Source of the DNA: Photobacterium sp. DA100
GTDB lineage: Bacteria; Pseudomonadota; Gammaproteobacteria; Enterobacterales; Vibrionaceae
Length of the DNA: 64,000 bases
Assembly (NCBI RefSeq): GCF_029223585.1
Contig: NZ_CP119423.1
Span: 1,612,001-1,676,000, forward strand
Direction: 5' to 3'
The position numbers and the translations under genes were made by a program. Positions 1-8,606 of the stretch are shown here, one piece after another (position 1 is the first letter of the stretch; each line of letters begins with the position of its first letter). Below the pieces are notes generated by a model, which made no database searches, was not told the origin of the DNA, and worked only from the letters and a program-made list of their open reading frames with translations.

Positions 1-1473
1 AGGCAGTATCTGAAGAAGGTGATGCTGGCGGCAAGGGTGTACAGTAACCCGAACCCCGGGGTCGGCACCAATGGCCGCCGTCCGTTCTTCGGTATTTCGC
101 TCAACAAGATTGCAGACGGTTACCGTTGGCTGGCGCTGGCAGGGACCGAGCAAGGAACAGCCGATACCGATCTGGCGCAGGCGTACTTACGGATCAGCGG
201 CGATGATCCACAGCGGTTTGCTGGGGAGTTCGGCCAACTGGTGATGCCAGAAGCCCATCCTCAAGGCGCATATAGCTTCAATTACGCCGCGATGGGGATC
301 CACCGTTACGATGACAAGATGGTGACGATGAAGGGCTGGAACCGGTATGTATGGTCGTCGGAAATCTACAACAATGCCAACCGGTATGGCCGTTACCAGA
401 GCCACGGCAGTGTGCAGATCCAGAAGTGGGGTGATGAAAAAGAGTACGGCTTTAGCCAAGAGGGCTGGGATTGGAACCGGATGCCGGGGGCGACGACGAT
501 CCATTTGCCTTGGGAGCTGCTGGATGCTCCGCGCAAACATACCACCATGCTAACCAACAATGTTCGCTTCAATGGTTCGACCGAATTGGAAGGGCGCTAC
601 GGTGCTTTTGGCTTTACCCTCGAAAACCCTGATCGCTGGCCGGCGTTTATTGATCCGTCATTCAGGGCCAAGAAGTCGGTGTTTAGCTTCGATAACCGGC
701 TGGTCTTGGTGGGGAGTAACATTGCCAATAGCCGCAGTGAGTATTCAACTGAGACCACCTTGTTTCAATACGGCCTGACAGACAAAACCCAGTCGCTGAT
801 CATCAATGGCGAGGCGGTGACGGCGTTTCCGTTTAGCACCGAACTCGAGCCCGGTGACTGGCTGATAGATGGTATGGGGAACGGTTATTACGTGGCTAAA
901 GGTGGCAGCATTGAGGTTAGGCGCCAACATCAGGAGTCACGCGATAACATCACCAAGGAACCGACCTTCGGCAATATGGTGTCGGCGTGGATCAATCACG
1001 GTAATGCCCCGTCCGGAGCAGAATACGAGTACATGATCATGCTTGATGCAACGCCGGAAAAAATGCAGGCGTTGGCCGCATCAATGGTATCGGCAGAGGA
1101 GAAGCCTTATCAGGTGCTGCGTAAAGACGGAACGGCCCACATTGTTCATGATAGGCAAAGTGGCGTAACGGGCTACACGGCGTACCAGTTTGTGAGAACC
1201 TCTGACAAATGGATCAGGGCGATCAGTACCTCCTCCGTGGTCATGGCCAAAGAGCAGGACGGAATATTGAGCCTGAGTGTTGCCAATCCTGATTTGAACA
1301 TGGAGAAAAACACCCTGAGCCGAGAAGTCCCGGTAGCCATTACCTTGAAAGGGCGCTGGCGCCCAGCGGAGGCTGATGAGCGGATTGCCGTGAAGCACAA
1401 GGGGAGCAAGACAGTGGTGACTTTCCGTTGCAAGGATGGCCTACCGATCCAAACACGGTTGCAAAAGATATAA
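1..1473 (+). CDS. PL8 polysaccharide lyase (chondroitinase ABC-like), 3' part only
   Basis: C-terminal 490 residues of a family 8 polysaccharide lyase; the frame is open from base 1, so the real start lies left of the window. PL8 enzymes cleave chondroitin, dermatan or hyaluronan by beta-elimination outside the cytoplasm, releasing 4,5-unsaturated disaccharides. The fragment aligns by eye along its full length with the two other PL8 proteins here and with remembered Proteus vulgaris chondroitinase ABC I. It keeps the equivalent of the catalytic Arg (GRRPF, codon 76-78) and Glu (WSSEIY, codon 361-363), plus the conserved NRYGRYQSHG block. The His/Tyr part of the active site falls outside the window. 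The C-terminus ends in the usual beta-sandwich, with no GlyGly-CTERM tail, so its location depends on the unseen N-terminus. A terminator follows at 1500. Confidence 0.93.
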   Translation, partial: RQYLKKVMLAARVYSNPNPGVGTNGRRPFFGISLNKIADGYRWLALAGTEQGTADTDLAQAYLRISGDDPQRFAGEFGQLVMPEAHPQGAYSFNYAAMGIHRYDDKMVTMKGWNRYVWSSEIYNNANRYGRYQSHGSVQIQKWGDEKEYGFSQEGWDWNRMPGATTIHLPWELLDAPRKHTTMLTNNVRFNGSTELEGRYGAFGFTLENPDRWPAFIDPSFRAKKSVFSFDNRLVLVGSNIANSRSEYSTETTLFQYGLTDKTQSLIINGEAVTAFPFSTELEPGDWLIDGMGNGYYVAKGGSIEVRRQHQESRDNITKEPTFGNMVSAWINHGNAPSGAEYEYMIMLDATPEKMQALAASMVSAEEKPYQVLRKDGTAHIVHDRQSGVTGYTAYQFVRTSDKWIRAISTSSVVMAKEQDGILSLSVANPDLNMEKNTLSREVPVAITLKGRWRPAEADERIAVKHKGSKTVVTFRCKDGLPIQTRLQKI

Positions 1474-1499
1474 GCCAATTTGTATTTCGAAACGTAATG

Positions 1500-1526
1500 A
1501 AAGCGCCTAGCGATAGGCGCTTTTTT
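1500..1526 (+). terminator. Rho-independent terminator after the first PL8 gene
   Basis: Nine- to ten-base stem (AAGCGCCTA / TAGGCGCTT) around a GCGA tetraloop followed by a T tract, 27 bases after the lyase stop codon. Confidence 0.85.
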
Positions 1527-1741
1527 CGTTTTTGATTGTCTTTTGTTTTCTTTCGCTTTTATGATCACAAAAGCGTTATCGAAAGATAAACTTTGCTTTT
1601 GATTGAGTATATAGTTATGCGAAAGCTATCGAAGATAGTTGAAAGGTTGCGTTTGACTATAACGAAATATTAGCCCAGCTCGCCATTTATCGGAATCGGC
1701 GTAAACGGACTATTCATTTCCAAATCAGAAAAGAGAAGGTT
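1525..1741 (+). promoter_or_regulatory. Promoter region with AgaR-like and CRP-like motifs
   Basis: Between the terminator and the lipoprotein gene lies a T-rich tract holding TCTTTTGTTTTCTTTCGC (about 1539-1556). This resembles the published E. coli AgaR operator pattern of repeated TTTCRTTT. TGATCACAA follows at 1562-1570, a CRP-like half site. Further CGAAAG copies occur at about 1579 and 1620, the second inside an imperfect dyad (AGCTATC / GATAGTT). Similar tracts recur upstream of other units in the locus, which argues for common control by AgaR. Exact operator limits are not known. Confidence 0.5.
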
Positions 1742-4003
1742 ATGAAAGTAAGACACTCTACCTTGGCCCTGGCTATTGCCACCTTGCTGGCAGGCTGTGG
1801 AGCTGAAGATAACAAGGATATCTCAGGTAAGCAGGACAATGTGTACCCGCCGACGGTAAGGGGCGAAGTAACCATACCGGCGTTGCATGTCGGAGCTGGT
1901 GTAAAAGGTATTTACCAGTATTTCGATCCCAATCCGGCTGCCCGTCCGGAAGGTGCCAGTCAATACCGCTGGTTGTTGGCCGATGATACTGAAATTGGCA
2001 TCGCCCAGGAGCTGTATTTGGTTGAACAGCATTTGGGCGAGCAAGTCCGCTTTTGTGTGACACCGGTCGCCGAAGGGACGGCCAATACTATCGGTGCTCA
2101 GTCTTGCAGTGAGCCGAAGCAAGTACAGCCGCCGTTGGGCACCCCGCCGCAGGCCAATGACGTGACCATTGGCGATATGGCCCCTATGGTGGGTGATGTC
2201 ATTGAAGGGGAGTATCAGTACTATCATCCCGAGGGGGTTGCCGAAGGTGATTCTGTCTTGTCATGGCTGGCTGACGGCGAAGCAATAGACGGCGCTGATG
2301 ATAGTCGCCTAACCTTGCTGGCGCATCAAACCGAGGGCAAACAGTTGGCATTTTGTGTCGAGCCTAAAACGCAGCAGGATTTTCCGGTCGTGGGTGAGAT
2401 TGTCTGCTCTGAGTTGACTGCGCCGGTGGCGGTCAAGCCTGGCTCGGCACCGGAAGTGGAAGCAGGCAGCGTCGCGGTTGACGGACAGCCCTTTGTCGGG
2501 GCGAGTTTGACTGGGAAATACACCTATTTTGATGCAGATGGTGACCTTGAGGGTACCAGTCAGTATCGCTGGCTACGTGATAACAATGCGATTGAAGGTG
2601 CGACGGAAACGGCTTATTCGGTCGCCAATGCTGATGACGGTTATTATCTATCTTTTTGCGTTACCCCAGTTTCTGAAACAGGATCACCGACGGTAGGGGA
2701 GGAAGTTTGCCAGCAAATGGATGAAGCCATTTCTGTCAAGGTAGAAACCCCGCCGCAGGCAAGCAGTGTCGAGGCGGTGGTGCTGTCAGGTGGTTTACCC
2801 GAGGTCGGCGAAACGCTGGTGGGGCAATACCAGTACGAGCAAGCTGAAGGCGCAGAAGAAGGTCAATCGACCGCCCAGTGGAAAGTCGATGGTGTAGTTT
2901 CCGAGGTGAGCTGTGATGTCGCACAAAGCTGCCAGTATACTTTGTCGGGTGATGATCTCGGAAAAACGATTGAATACTGTGTAACACCGGTAACTTACCT
3001 TGGTACCCCTGCCGATCAGGCCTATTGTTCCCCGGCCGTTGAGCCAATGGGGATCACATTGACCGGTGCCCTCGAGTACGACCAAAAGCTGACGGCGGTG
3101 GTGTACGGTTACGATGGCAATGCCAATACTGATGGTCGCTGGCTGGTAGACACCAGTAATCAAAATGGCCCGGCGGGCGATAGCAACCCGACCGAACAAG
3201 CAACGGGCAATGAATACATTATCGGTGTGCGGGCACAAGGCAATGACAGCAACGGCAACGGTGTTGTTGATGACTACGACTGGGCGGCACAGGGCCATAC
3301 CGTGGATGCCCGAAACTTTATCGGCAAAGGGGTGCAATATTGTTTGAATACCCAGTCCTATGGCACTAAATGTGTGTCAGCGGCAGATTTTGACAGTGTT
3401 TCCGGCGGTTTGCTGACCGATGCCAGCAATGCAGCGCTGCGCGTCATTGAGCCAATCAGAATTGTTGACTTCAACGGTTACAAATACCATCGTCCATTGA
3501 CCCAGGCAGAAACTGTTCACAAAGGTGAGCTAGGAGCCGGATTGCCGCAGGCGAGCGAGATTTTGGCTGCCAATGGTATTGACTGGGCGTTGTTTGCTCA
3601 GATCACCAATGGCCAAACACCAGCATTAAACTCGTGCCGAAACCTTTACCAGGACGGTGGCGACTGGCACTTGCCGATCAGCCAGTTCACGGCGGGCAAG
3701 TATGTCCCCAACTATTACGAAGCCAATGGCAACCAACCGCCGACAAGCAGCGCTAACTCGATGATCAAGCTGACCAAAGAGTTGATTTCCAATGTTGATC
3801 TGGAGGTTGAGCTATCACCGGTATACGGCTGGCCGCTGGGGACGGCGTTAAAACTGCCTTATGGTAGCGCCAGTCGCTTGGCGGCTGATCAGGCAACACA
3901 GAACTACAACGTGGTGCGTTTTTACCAGGATGGCGGTACGGCTAATAACTATACCGAGGAGCAAGCACCGTTGATCACTTGCGTATCGTTAACGGCTAAC
4001 TAA
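1742..4003 (+). CDS. Repeat-containing surface lipoprotein with CVTP modules
   Basis: A 753-residue predicted lipoprotein: signal peptide with lipobox ending at Cys19 (LAGC). Four or five Ig-like modules of about 95 residues follow (roughly 40-440), each showing VG..LTG.Y.Y, then YRW, then F-CVTP and a second Cys, so one disulfide per module is likely. Residues about 500-512 hold a DxNxNG loop like a calcium-binding EF hand. The C-terminal 180 residues (WHLP, YGWPLG, VVRFYQDGG, ITCV) resemble the DUF1566/Lcl C-terminal fold. A paralogue lies at 29769-32132, also beside a PL8 gene. No enzyme motif is seen. The likely role is binding or presenting glycosaminoglycan at the surface, which is inference. 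The start is supported by AGAAGG just upstream. Confidence 0.8.
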   Translation: MKVRHSTLALAIATLLAGCGAEDNKDISGKQDNVYPPTVRGEVTIPALHVGAGVKGIYQYFDPNPAARPEGASQYRWLLADDTEIGIAQELYLVEQHLGEQVRFCVTPVAEGTANTIGAQSCSEPKQVQPPLGTPPQANDVTIGDMAPMVGDVIEGEYQYYHPEGVAEGDSVLSWLADGEAIDGADDSRLTLLAHQTEGKQLAFCVEPKTQQDFPVVGEIVCSELTAPVAVKPGSAPEVEAGSVAVDGQPFVGASLTGKYTYFDADGDLEGTSQYRWLRDNNAIEGATETAYSVANADDGYYLSFCVTPVSETGSPTVGEEVCQQMDEAISVKVETPPQASSVEAVVLSGGLPEVGETLVGQYQYEQAEGAEEGQSTAQWKVDGVVSEVSCDVAQSCQYTLSGDDLGKTIEYCVTPVTYLGTPADQAYCSPAVEPMGITLTGALEYDQKLTAVVYGYDGNANTDGRWLVDTSNQNGPAGDSNPTEQATGNEYIIGVRAQGNDSNGNGVVDDYDWAAQGHTVDARNFIGKGVQYCLNTQSYGTKCVSAADFDSVSGGLLTDASNAALRVIEPIRIVDFNGYKYHRPLTQAETVHKGELGAGLPQASEILAANGIDWALFAQITNGQTPALNSCRNLYQDGGDWHLPISQFTAGKYVPNYYEANGNQPPTSSANSMIKLTKELISNVDLEVELSPVYGWPLGTALKLPYGSASRLAADQATQNYNVVRFYQDGGTANNYTEEQAPLITCVSLTAN

Positions 4004-4030
4004 GCCCCATATTCTTACATACTGCAACCT

Positions 4031-4104
4031 GCCCTTGATATTGCGGCCGGAAAGTTACCTTGAGAGTTCAAGTGAGTATCCGGGCGAAATATCGAGGGCT
4101 TTTC
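4031..4104 (+). terminator. Long inverted repeat, probable terminator
   Basis: Two 21-base arms (4031-4051 and 4079-4099) pair with three mismatches and are followed by TTTTCT. It lies 28 bases after the lipoprotein stop codon. It could end that transcript, although the stem is longer and the loop larger than usual. Confidence 0.5.
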
Positions 4105-4350
4105 TGTAATTGCAGTAATTATCACAATATTGAATTAAATGCCAAACGAGAGACTGTAATATTTTCGTATGACCATCCCAAAAAACATTTGCCAAAATTG
4201 AATATCTCTTATTCATAGTCGACTGGAAATGAGAATGATAATATCAGAGAATTAATAATTATTATGCTCTAGAATGAAGTATGTGATTTTAGACTAAATA
4301 AACTCTGCTATAATTTTAAGCTAATTGGTGCTGGTTTTATTGGAATAGAT
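4105..4350. other. AT-rich intergenic region
   Basis: No open reading frame, RNA gene or clear repeat is visible. Base composition drops sharply compared with the locus to the left and continues so through the next two genes. It presumably carries the promoter of the patatin-like gene. Confidence 0.4.
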
Positions 4351-5694
4351 ATGAATAAAGAGATTATTGCTTTTCTTTTATCCGCTTTTTTAATCGGTTG
4401 TACTAGTGATTTACAACGAAACCCAGCGCCTGCTCACTTAAATATGGATTATGGTTTATTTAACTCCAAAACGCTTAGACATTGGGGTGATACACCGTTC
4501 TCAATTGAGCAATATGTATTTGATGAGAAACTGCGAAGCAATACATTTGATAAAAATATCATTGTTGATGAGGCCGGTAACTTTAGGGCTCAACACTATT
4601 TGACTATATCTGGTGGAGGAGCAAATGGTGCATATGGCGCAGGAATTCTCAATGGCTTGTCAGCTAGTGGAAAACGACCTGAATACCGGATGGTTACAGG
4701 CATTAGTACTGGAGCAATTATCGGGTTATACGCGTTTTTAGGTGAAGAGTATGATCACAAGCTACGAGATTTCTACACACAATTATCAGATCAAGATCTC
4801 TATCAGACACGATATGTGTGGGAAATATTTTCTAGCTCTTCACTTTTGAATACTGCCAGGTTTGAGACGCTGGTAAGAGAGGAAATTGATCGCGATCTGT
4901 TGGATAAAGTCAAAGAAGAGTACTTGCGAGGTAGAACTTTTCTAGTCAAAACGACAAACCTTGATGCACAGCGCCCAGTCATATGGAATATGGGGGAGAT
5001 AGCCATGCATGACACAAAGGAGGCAGAGCGCCTCTTTCAAAGTGTGATCATAGCTTCAGCTTCCATTCCTGGTATTTTTGAACCGGTTCTTATACCGATG
5101 CATATCAATGGTGTTCAATATGATGAGTTACATGTTGATGGTGGTGTCATAGCTCAAGCCTTTTTTATCCCAGAAAATATGGATGTTGAGGAATTTGCTA
5201 GTATTGAAGATAGATATTTTACCAAGCTAGGTATAGAGCTGCCAGAGGAGCGAGAAAGCCACATATGGATGATTAATAACTCGCGTATTGGTGCAATTTG
5301 GGAACCAACACAGCCATCATTAACTAATATTACAGGCCGTTCGATATCTACGATGATAAAGTACCAAGGACGGAGTGATCTAACGAATATTTATCAGCAA
5401 AGTCAATTGATTGGTGCATCGTTCAATTTTTCATATATTGACCATAGAATTCCAGATGCACCGTCGGAAGCACCATTTAGCAAGCAATATATGCAGTATA
5501 TGTATTGTTATGGATATGCACAGGGTCTTAGCGATAATCACTGGAAGAGCGATTTGCCTAATTACTCCCAATTTCAGAGTATTGAGTCATGGAATAACTC
5601 TTTTTCTGATATAGACTACTTTAATTGGGAGAGAATCGAACCGGGATTGACTGGAAAGATTAACGAATGTCTATTGAGGCTAAATGAAATTTAA
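4351..5694 (+). CDS. Patatin-like phospholipase, lipoprotein
   Basis: A 447-residue predicted lipoprotein (lipobox ending at Cys17, LIGC) with a patatin domain. It shows the oxyanion loop GGGANGAYGAG at 88-98, the nucleophile elbow GISTG with Ser119, and the DGG motif with Asp263. This makes a complete Ser-Asp dyad. Patatin-like proteins hydrolyse acyl esters of phospholipids or other lipids; the substrate here is unknown, and an outer-membrane or periplasmic site is expected from the signal. Codons are AT-rich, unlike the lyase and sulfatase genes around it. Together with the following lipoprotein gene and the intron it looks like an insertion into the glycosaminoglycan locus. The Shine-Dalgarno sequence is weak. 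Confidence 0.88.
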   Translation: MNKEIIAFLLSAFLIGCTSDLQRNPAPAHLNMDYGLFNSKTLRHWGDTPFSIEQYVFDEKLRSNTFDKNIIVDEAGNFRAQHYLTISGGGANGAYGAGILNGLSASGKRPEYRMVTGISTGAIIGLYAFLGEEYDHKLRDFYTQLSDQDLYQTRYVWEIFSSSSLLNTARFETLVREEIDRDLLDKVKEEYLRGRTFLVKTTNLDAQRPVIWNMGEIAMHDTKEAERLFQSVIIASASIPGIFEPVLIPMHINGVQYDELHVDGGVIAQAFFIPENMDVEEFASIEDRYFTKLGIELPEERESHIWMINNSRIGAIWEPTQPSLTNITGRSISTMIKYQGRSDLTNIYQQSQLIGASFNFSYIDHRIPDAPSEAPFSKQYMQYMYCYGYAQGLSDNHWKSDLPNYSQFQSIESWNNSFSDIDYFNWERIEPGLTGKINECLLRLNEI

Positions 5695-5916
5695 CTTTTT
5701 AGCTAGTTATAGAATAACAAATTGTAATAAAAAATAATATTTTCTAATACCTACATCATTAACGAATAACTGTTATTCATTCTCATCTTATAGAGGTTTG
5801 ATAATATTAACTGGAATGGTGTCAATGAGAAAGCTTTTCATTTCTTAAACACGGAATGTTAATGTTGGATACTAAAATTTATACCAAATTTATCTAAAAA
5901 TTAGAATGCTAATCCT
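5695..5916. other. AT-rich intergenic region
   Basis: No coding potential or strong hairpin is seen. It separates two lipoprotein genes of similar AT-rich composition, and the gap is long enough for a separate promoter. Confidence 0.3.
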
Positions 5917-6582
5917 ATGGTTAATAAAATTAAACTATCTCTAATGTGCTCAATAATGCTTACTGGATGTATACAGCTCGATCCCTATCAAAAGTATCAT
6001 ACAGCTTTAAATTCTGACCAGTGTGTGCCTGACATTAATACGACATATACTGAAACTGTATATGAGCCAGCATTGAGTGAAAATACGGCTGAATACACAA
6101 TCAGTGAGTCAGGGTTTGACTCGGGGTTTGGAACAGATAATGATGATACTGCCAGCAGACCCACTGTTGAGGTTACAGCGATTAATGCCATACCTGAAAT
6201 GACATCTGAAGATATTCTACCAATCTCAGTGGAGTTTGAAGAGCAGCAATTTTATGCTATAGAAACGACCTCATCAAATTATTCTGATGGACAATTTTCG
6301 ACAGAAAAAATCTCTAGTACCTTAGGTAGAGAAGAGGCGCTTTATGTTCAGGTTTTTGCAACGTTGGATGAGGATAACGCTAAAAATGTACTGAGGGATG
6401 TGAGGTTATTTTTCCCCGAGCAAACATCTGTTATTCGCTCTGCTGGGATATACCGTATTCTTATTGGTCCTCTGGAGAAAGACGAAACTACATTTGTTGT
6501 GAATGAAATAAATAAACAAAGTGATTACAGCACAGCATTTGTGCTGTCTCATTTTAGTGATATCAGTGATGATGAAATTTAG
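5917..6582 (+). CDS. Putative lipoprotein with C-terminal SPOR-like domain
   Basis: A 221-residue predicted lipoprotein: short signal peptide with lipobox ending at Cys18 (LTGC), then an acidic, Ser/Thr-rich linker to about residue 140. A C-terminal stretch of about 75 residues follows (LYVQVFA...DVRLFF...YRILIGPL) that matches the alternating pattern of SPOR domains. SPOR domains bind glycan strands of septal peptidoglycan lacking stem peptides. The match is by eye and divergent. It shares orientation and AT-rich composition with the patatin-like gene upstream. No Shine-Dalgarno is evident before the ATG. Confidence 0.6.
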   Translation: MVNKIKLSLMCSIMLTGCIQLDPYQKYHTALNSDQCVPDINTTYTETVYEPALSENTAEYTISESGFDSGFGTDNDDTASRPTVEVTAINAIPEMTSEDILPISVEFEEQQFYAIETTSSNYSDGQFSTEKISSTLGREEALYVQVFATLDEDNAKNVLRDVRLFFPEQTSVIRSAGIYRILIGPLEKDETTFVVNEINKQSDYSTAFVLSHFSDISDDEI

Positions 6583-6656
6583 TCGATACCTCAATATTAC
6601 GTACTGAGTCAAATAATTATATTAAATCCCAGGTTGTGTTGTTGCCTATATGTATT

Positions 6657-6684
6657 GGGCTCGATTGACGAGCCCATTTTTGTT
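6657..6684 (+). terminator. Rho-independent terminator directly before the group II intron
   Basis: Seven-base stem GGGCTCG / CGAGCCC with a five-base loop, then ATTTTTGTT. The intron begins at the next base, so this terminator is both the end of the lipoprotein unit and the likely intron target. Confidence 0.8.
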
Positions 6685-8573
6685 GTGCGCCGAGCATGGC
6701 GTTGTTCTAGGAGGTGAAAGTCCTCTACGGGCTCAGTCGAGCGAGAACCGTTAGCCTATGCAAGGGTGCCCACCGTGAGGCGGGATCTGAAGGAAGCAAA
6801 TGGCAAAACTTGGCCGTGACGAACAGAAATCTGATAGTAGGCCAGTACAACTTGGGTAACCTAGCAACATATAGAATAGCCCAATGCCTCGACGGGAAGT
6901 GTGTACGGGTAAATCAGGCACAGCCAAGGGAAAGAACAACGTCTTACCTCGGGAGATCTTATTACCTGTCTCGGGCGAGACTAATGCAGCAGTGATGCTG
7001 TGTGATGGGAAATAAGAAGTCAGCAGAAGGCATAGTACCTTGGGGAAGTACAACCCAAGGGAAGGCCGGAACTGAATATATCAAGAAGCAGTCACTAGAC
7101 ACTCAATCATGTGGAGTCATAGCAAGATGATCAAAATCTCTACGTACCAATGGGCAACACCGCAAGTGACGCTCATGGCCACGAAGAATGACAAGCATGA
7201 TCGGCGTAGACAGGAGGACGAGTCTTGGTGACCTCAACTCAGTTGATGGAGCAGATCTGTTCATCAACGAATCTGAACCAAGCCCTGAGAAGAGTGAAGA
7301 AGAACAAAGGGTGTGCTGGTGTCGATAAACTCGATATAACAGCGACTATCTCGATGCTTCGGCAGTCTTCAAATGGGCAAGCGCTCCGCCAGAGCCTTCT
7401 GGATGGGAGCTATCAACCCCAACCTGTTCTGGGTGTAGAAATCCCTAAACCTAGCGGGGGAGTTAGGCAACTAGGTATCCCAACAGTACTTGATAGGATA
7501 GTCCAACAGGCTATCACCTCAGTACTGACAGATATCTATGAACCGAAGTTCTCCCACAGTAGTTACGGGTTCAGGCCCAACCGTAGTGCCCACCATGCAT
7601 TGGCGGCAGCAAGCCACTACATCAGGGAGGGGCGGGGTTATGTAGTCGACATTGACCTAGCGAAATACTTCGATACCGTGAACCACGATAGACTGATGCA
7701 CAGGCTATCGGAGGATATCACGGACAAACGGGTACTGAAGCTGGTCAGGTCATACCTACAGGCAGGCATAATGCGAAACGGGTTAGCCGAGCAGAGGCAA
7801 CGAGGGACACCACAGGGTGGACCATTATCTCCGCTGCTATCAAATATCGTATTAGATGAGTTGGATAAAGAGCTTGAGCGAAGAGGGCATAAGTTCTGCC
7901 GATATGCAGATGACTGCCAAATCTACGTGGGCAGTGAGGAAGCCGCGAACCGAGTAAAAGCCTCAATAACGGAGTTCTTGGAGCAGAAACTGAAACTCAC
8001 GGTCAACCGTGAGAAAAGTGCGGCAACAAGAGTGACAGAGCGGACTTACCTAGGCCATCGCTTCCAACGAGGTGGAATTATCCATATCTCGAAGAGAGCA
8101 CAAACTCATATGAAGAAGCGAGTGCGTCAAATAACGAAGCGGAATCGAGGGCGAGAGTTGAAGACAGTAATAGTCGAACTCACTCAATACCTAAGAGGAT
8201 GGCAACACTACTTCAAGCTTGCCATACGGAAAAGCGCGATGCAGCGCTTAGATGAATGGATAAGGCGGCGCCTACGGTGCTATCGACTCAAGCAGCGCAA
8301 ACGCAGACACAGTATAGCGTCATGGTTACGCCAAGAGGGCGTAAGCGAACGCAATGCGTGGAAGCTAGCGATGTCAGAGAAAGGATGGTGGCACTTGGCT
8401 TTATCGCCACAGCTCAATCAGGCCATGCCAACGAAACGGTTCAAGGAGATGGGCATGTACTCATTGCGAGATGGGTACGAGTCACTGAAAATATATTCGG
8501 AACCGCCGTATGCGACCCACGCTTGTACGGTGGTGTGAGAGGACGGAGGCCGCGAGGCCTCCTCCTACTCGAT
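6685..8573 (+). mobile_element. Group II intron with encoded reverse transcriptase
   Basis: The 5' end reads GTGCGCC, a standard group II start. About 540 bases of structured RNA precede the reverse transcriptase gene. Domain V is recognisable at about 8499-8540: an ACCGCCGTA arm pairs with TACGGTGGT around ACCC, a form familiar from bacterial group II introns. Domain VI follows as GGAGGCC / GGCCTCC around GCGA, with a candidate branch-point A near 8567. The 3' end is placed at the AT of CTCGAT (8572-8573), give or take a few bases. The insertion site immediately behind a terminator hairpin is the known habit of class IIC introns, but the class was not assigned from structure. Confidence 0.85.
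7225..8538 (+). CDS. ltrA: Group II intron reverse transcriptase/maturase
   Basis: A 437-residue intron-encoded protein. The reverse transcriptase domain shows GIPTVLDRIVQQA, SYGFRPNRSAH, TPQGGPLSPLL and the catalytic RYADD. A maturase X domain (YLGHRF...LRGWQHYF) and a basic C-terminus follow. No HNH endonuclease domain is visible. It assists intron splicing and copies the intron into DNA at new sites. The start is TTG at 7225 (AGGAGG seven bases upstream) or GTG at 7228. The stop codon lies inside domain V, so the last dozen codons double as ribozyme sequence. The frame is intact, so the element may be active. Confidence 0.93.
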   Translation: MVTSTQLMEQICSSTNLNQALRRVKKNKGCAGVDKLDITATISMLRQSSNGQALRQSLLDGSYQPQPVLGVEIPKPSGGVRQLGIPTVLDRIVQQAITSVLTDIYEPKFSHSSYGFRPNRSAHHALAAASHYIREGRGYVVDIDLAKYFDTVNHDRLMHRLSEDITDKRVLKLVRSYLQAGIMRNGLAEQRQRGTPQGGPLSPLLSNIVLDELDKELERRGHKFCRYADDCQIYVGSEEAANRVKASITEFLEQKLKLTVNREKSAATRVTERTYLGHRFQRGGIIHISKRAQTHMKKRVRQITKRNRGRELKTVIVELTQYLRGWQHYFKLAIRKSAMQRLDEWIRRRLRCYRLKQRKRRHSIASWLRQEGVSERNAWKLAMSEKGWWHLALSPQLNQAMPTKRFKEMGMYSLRDGYESLKIYSEPPYATHACTVV

Positions 8574-8606
8574 TTTTGCGATTACCTAGCCAATCTGCGG
8601 CGCCGT

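Noticed and set aside
6714..6995. 93-codon frame in the 5' part of the group II intron
   Set aside because: It lies in structured ribozyme RNA and resembles no protein.
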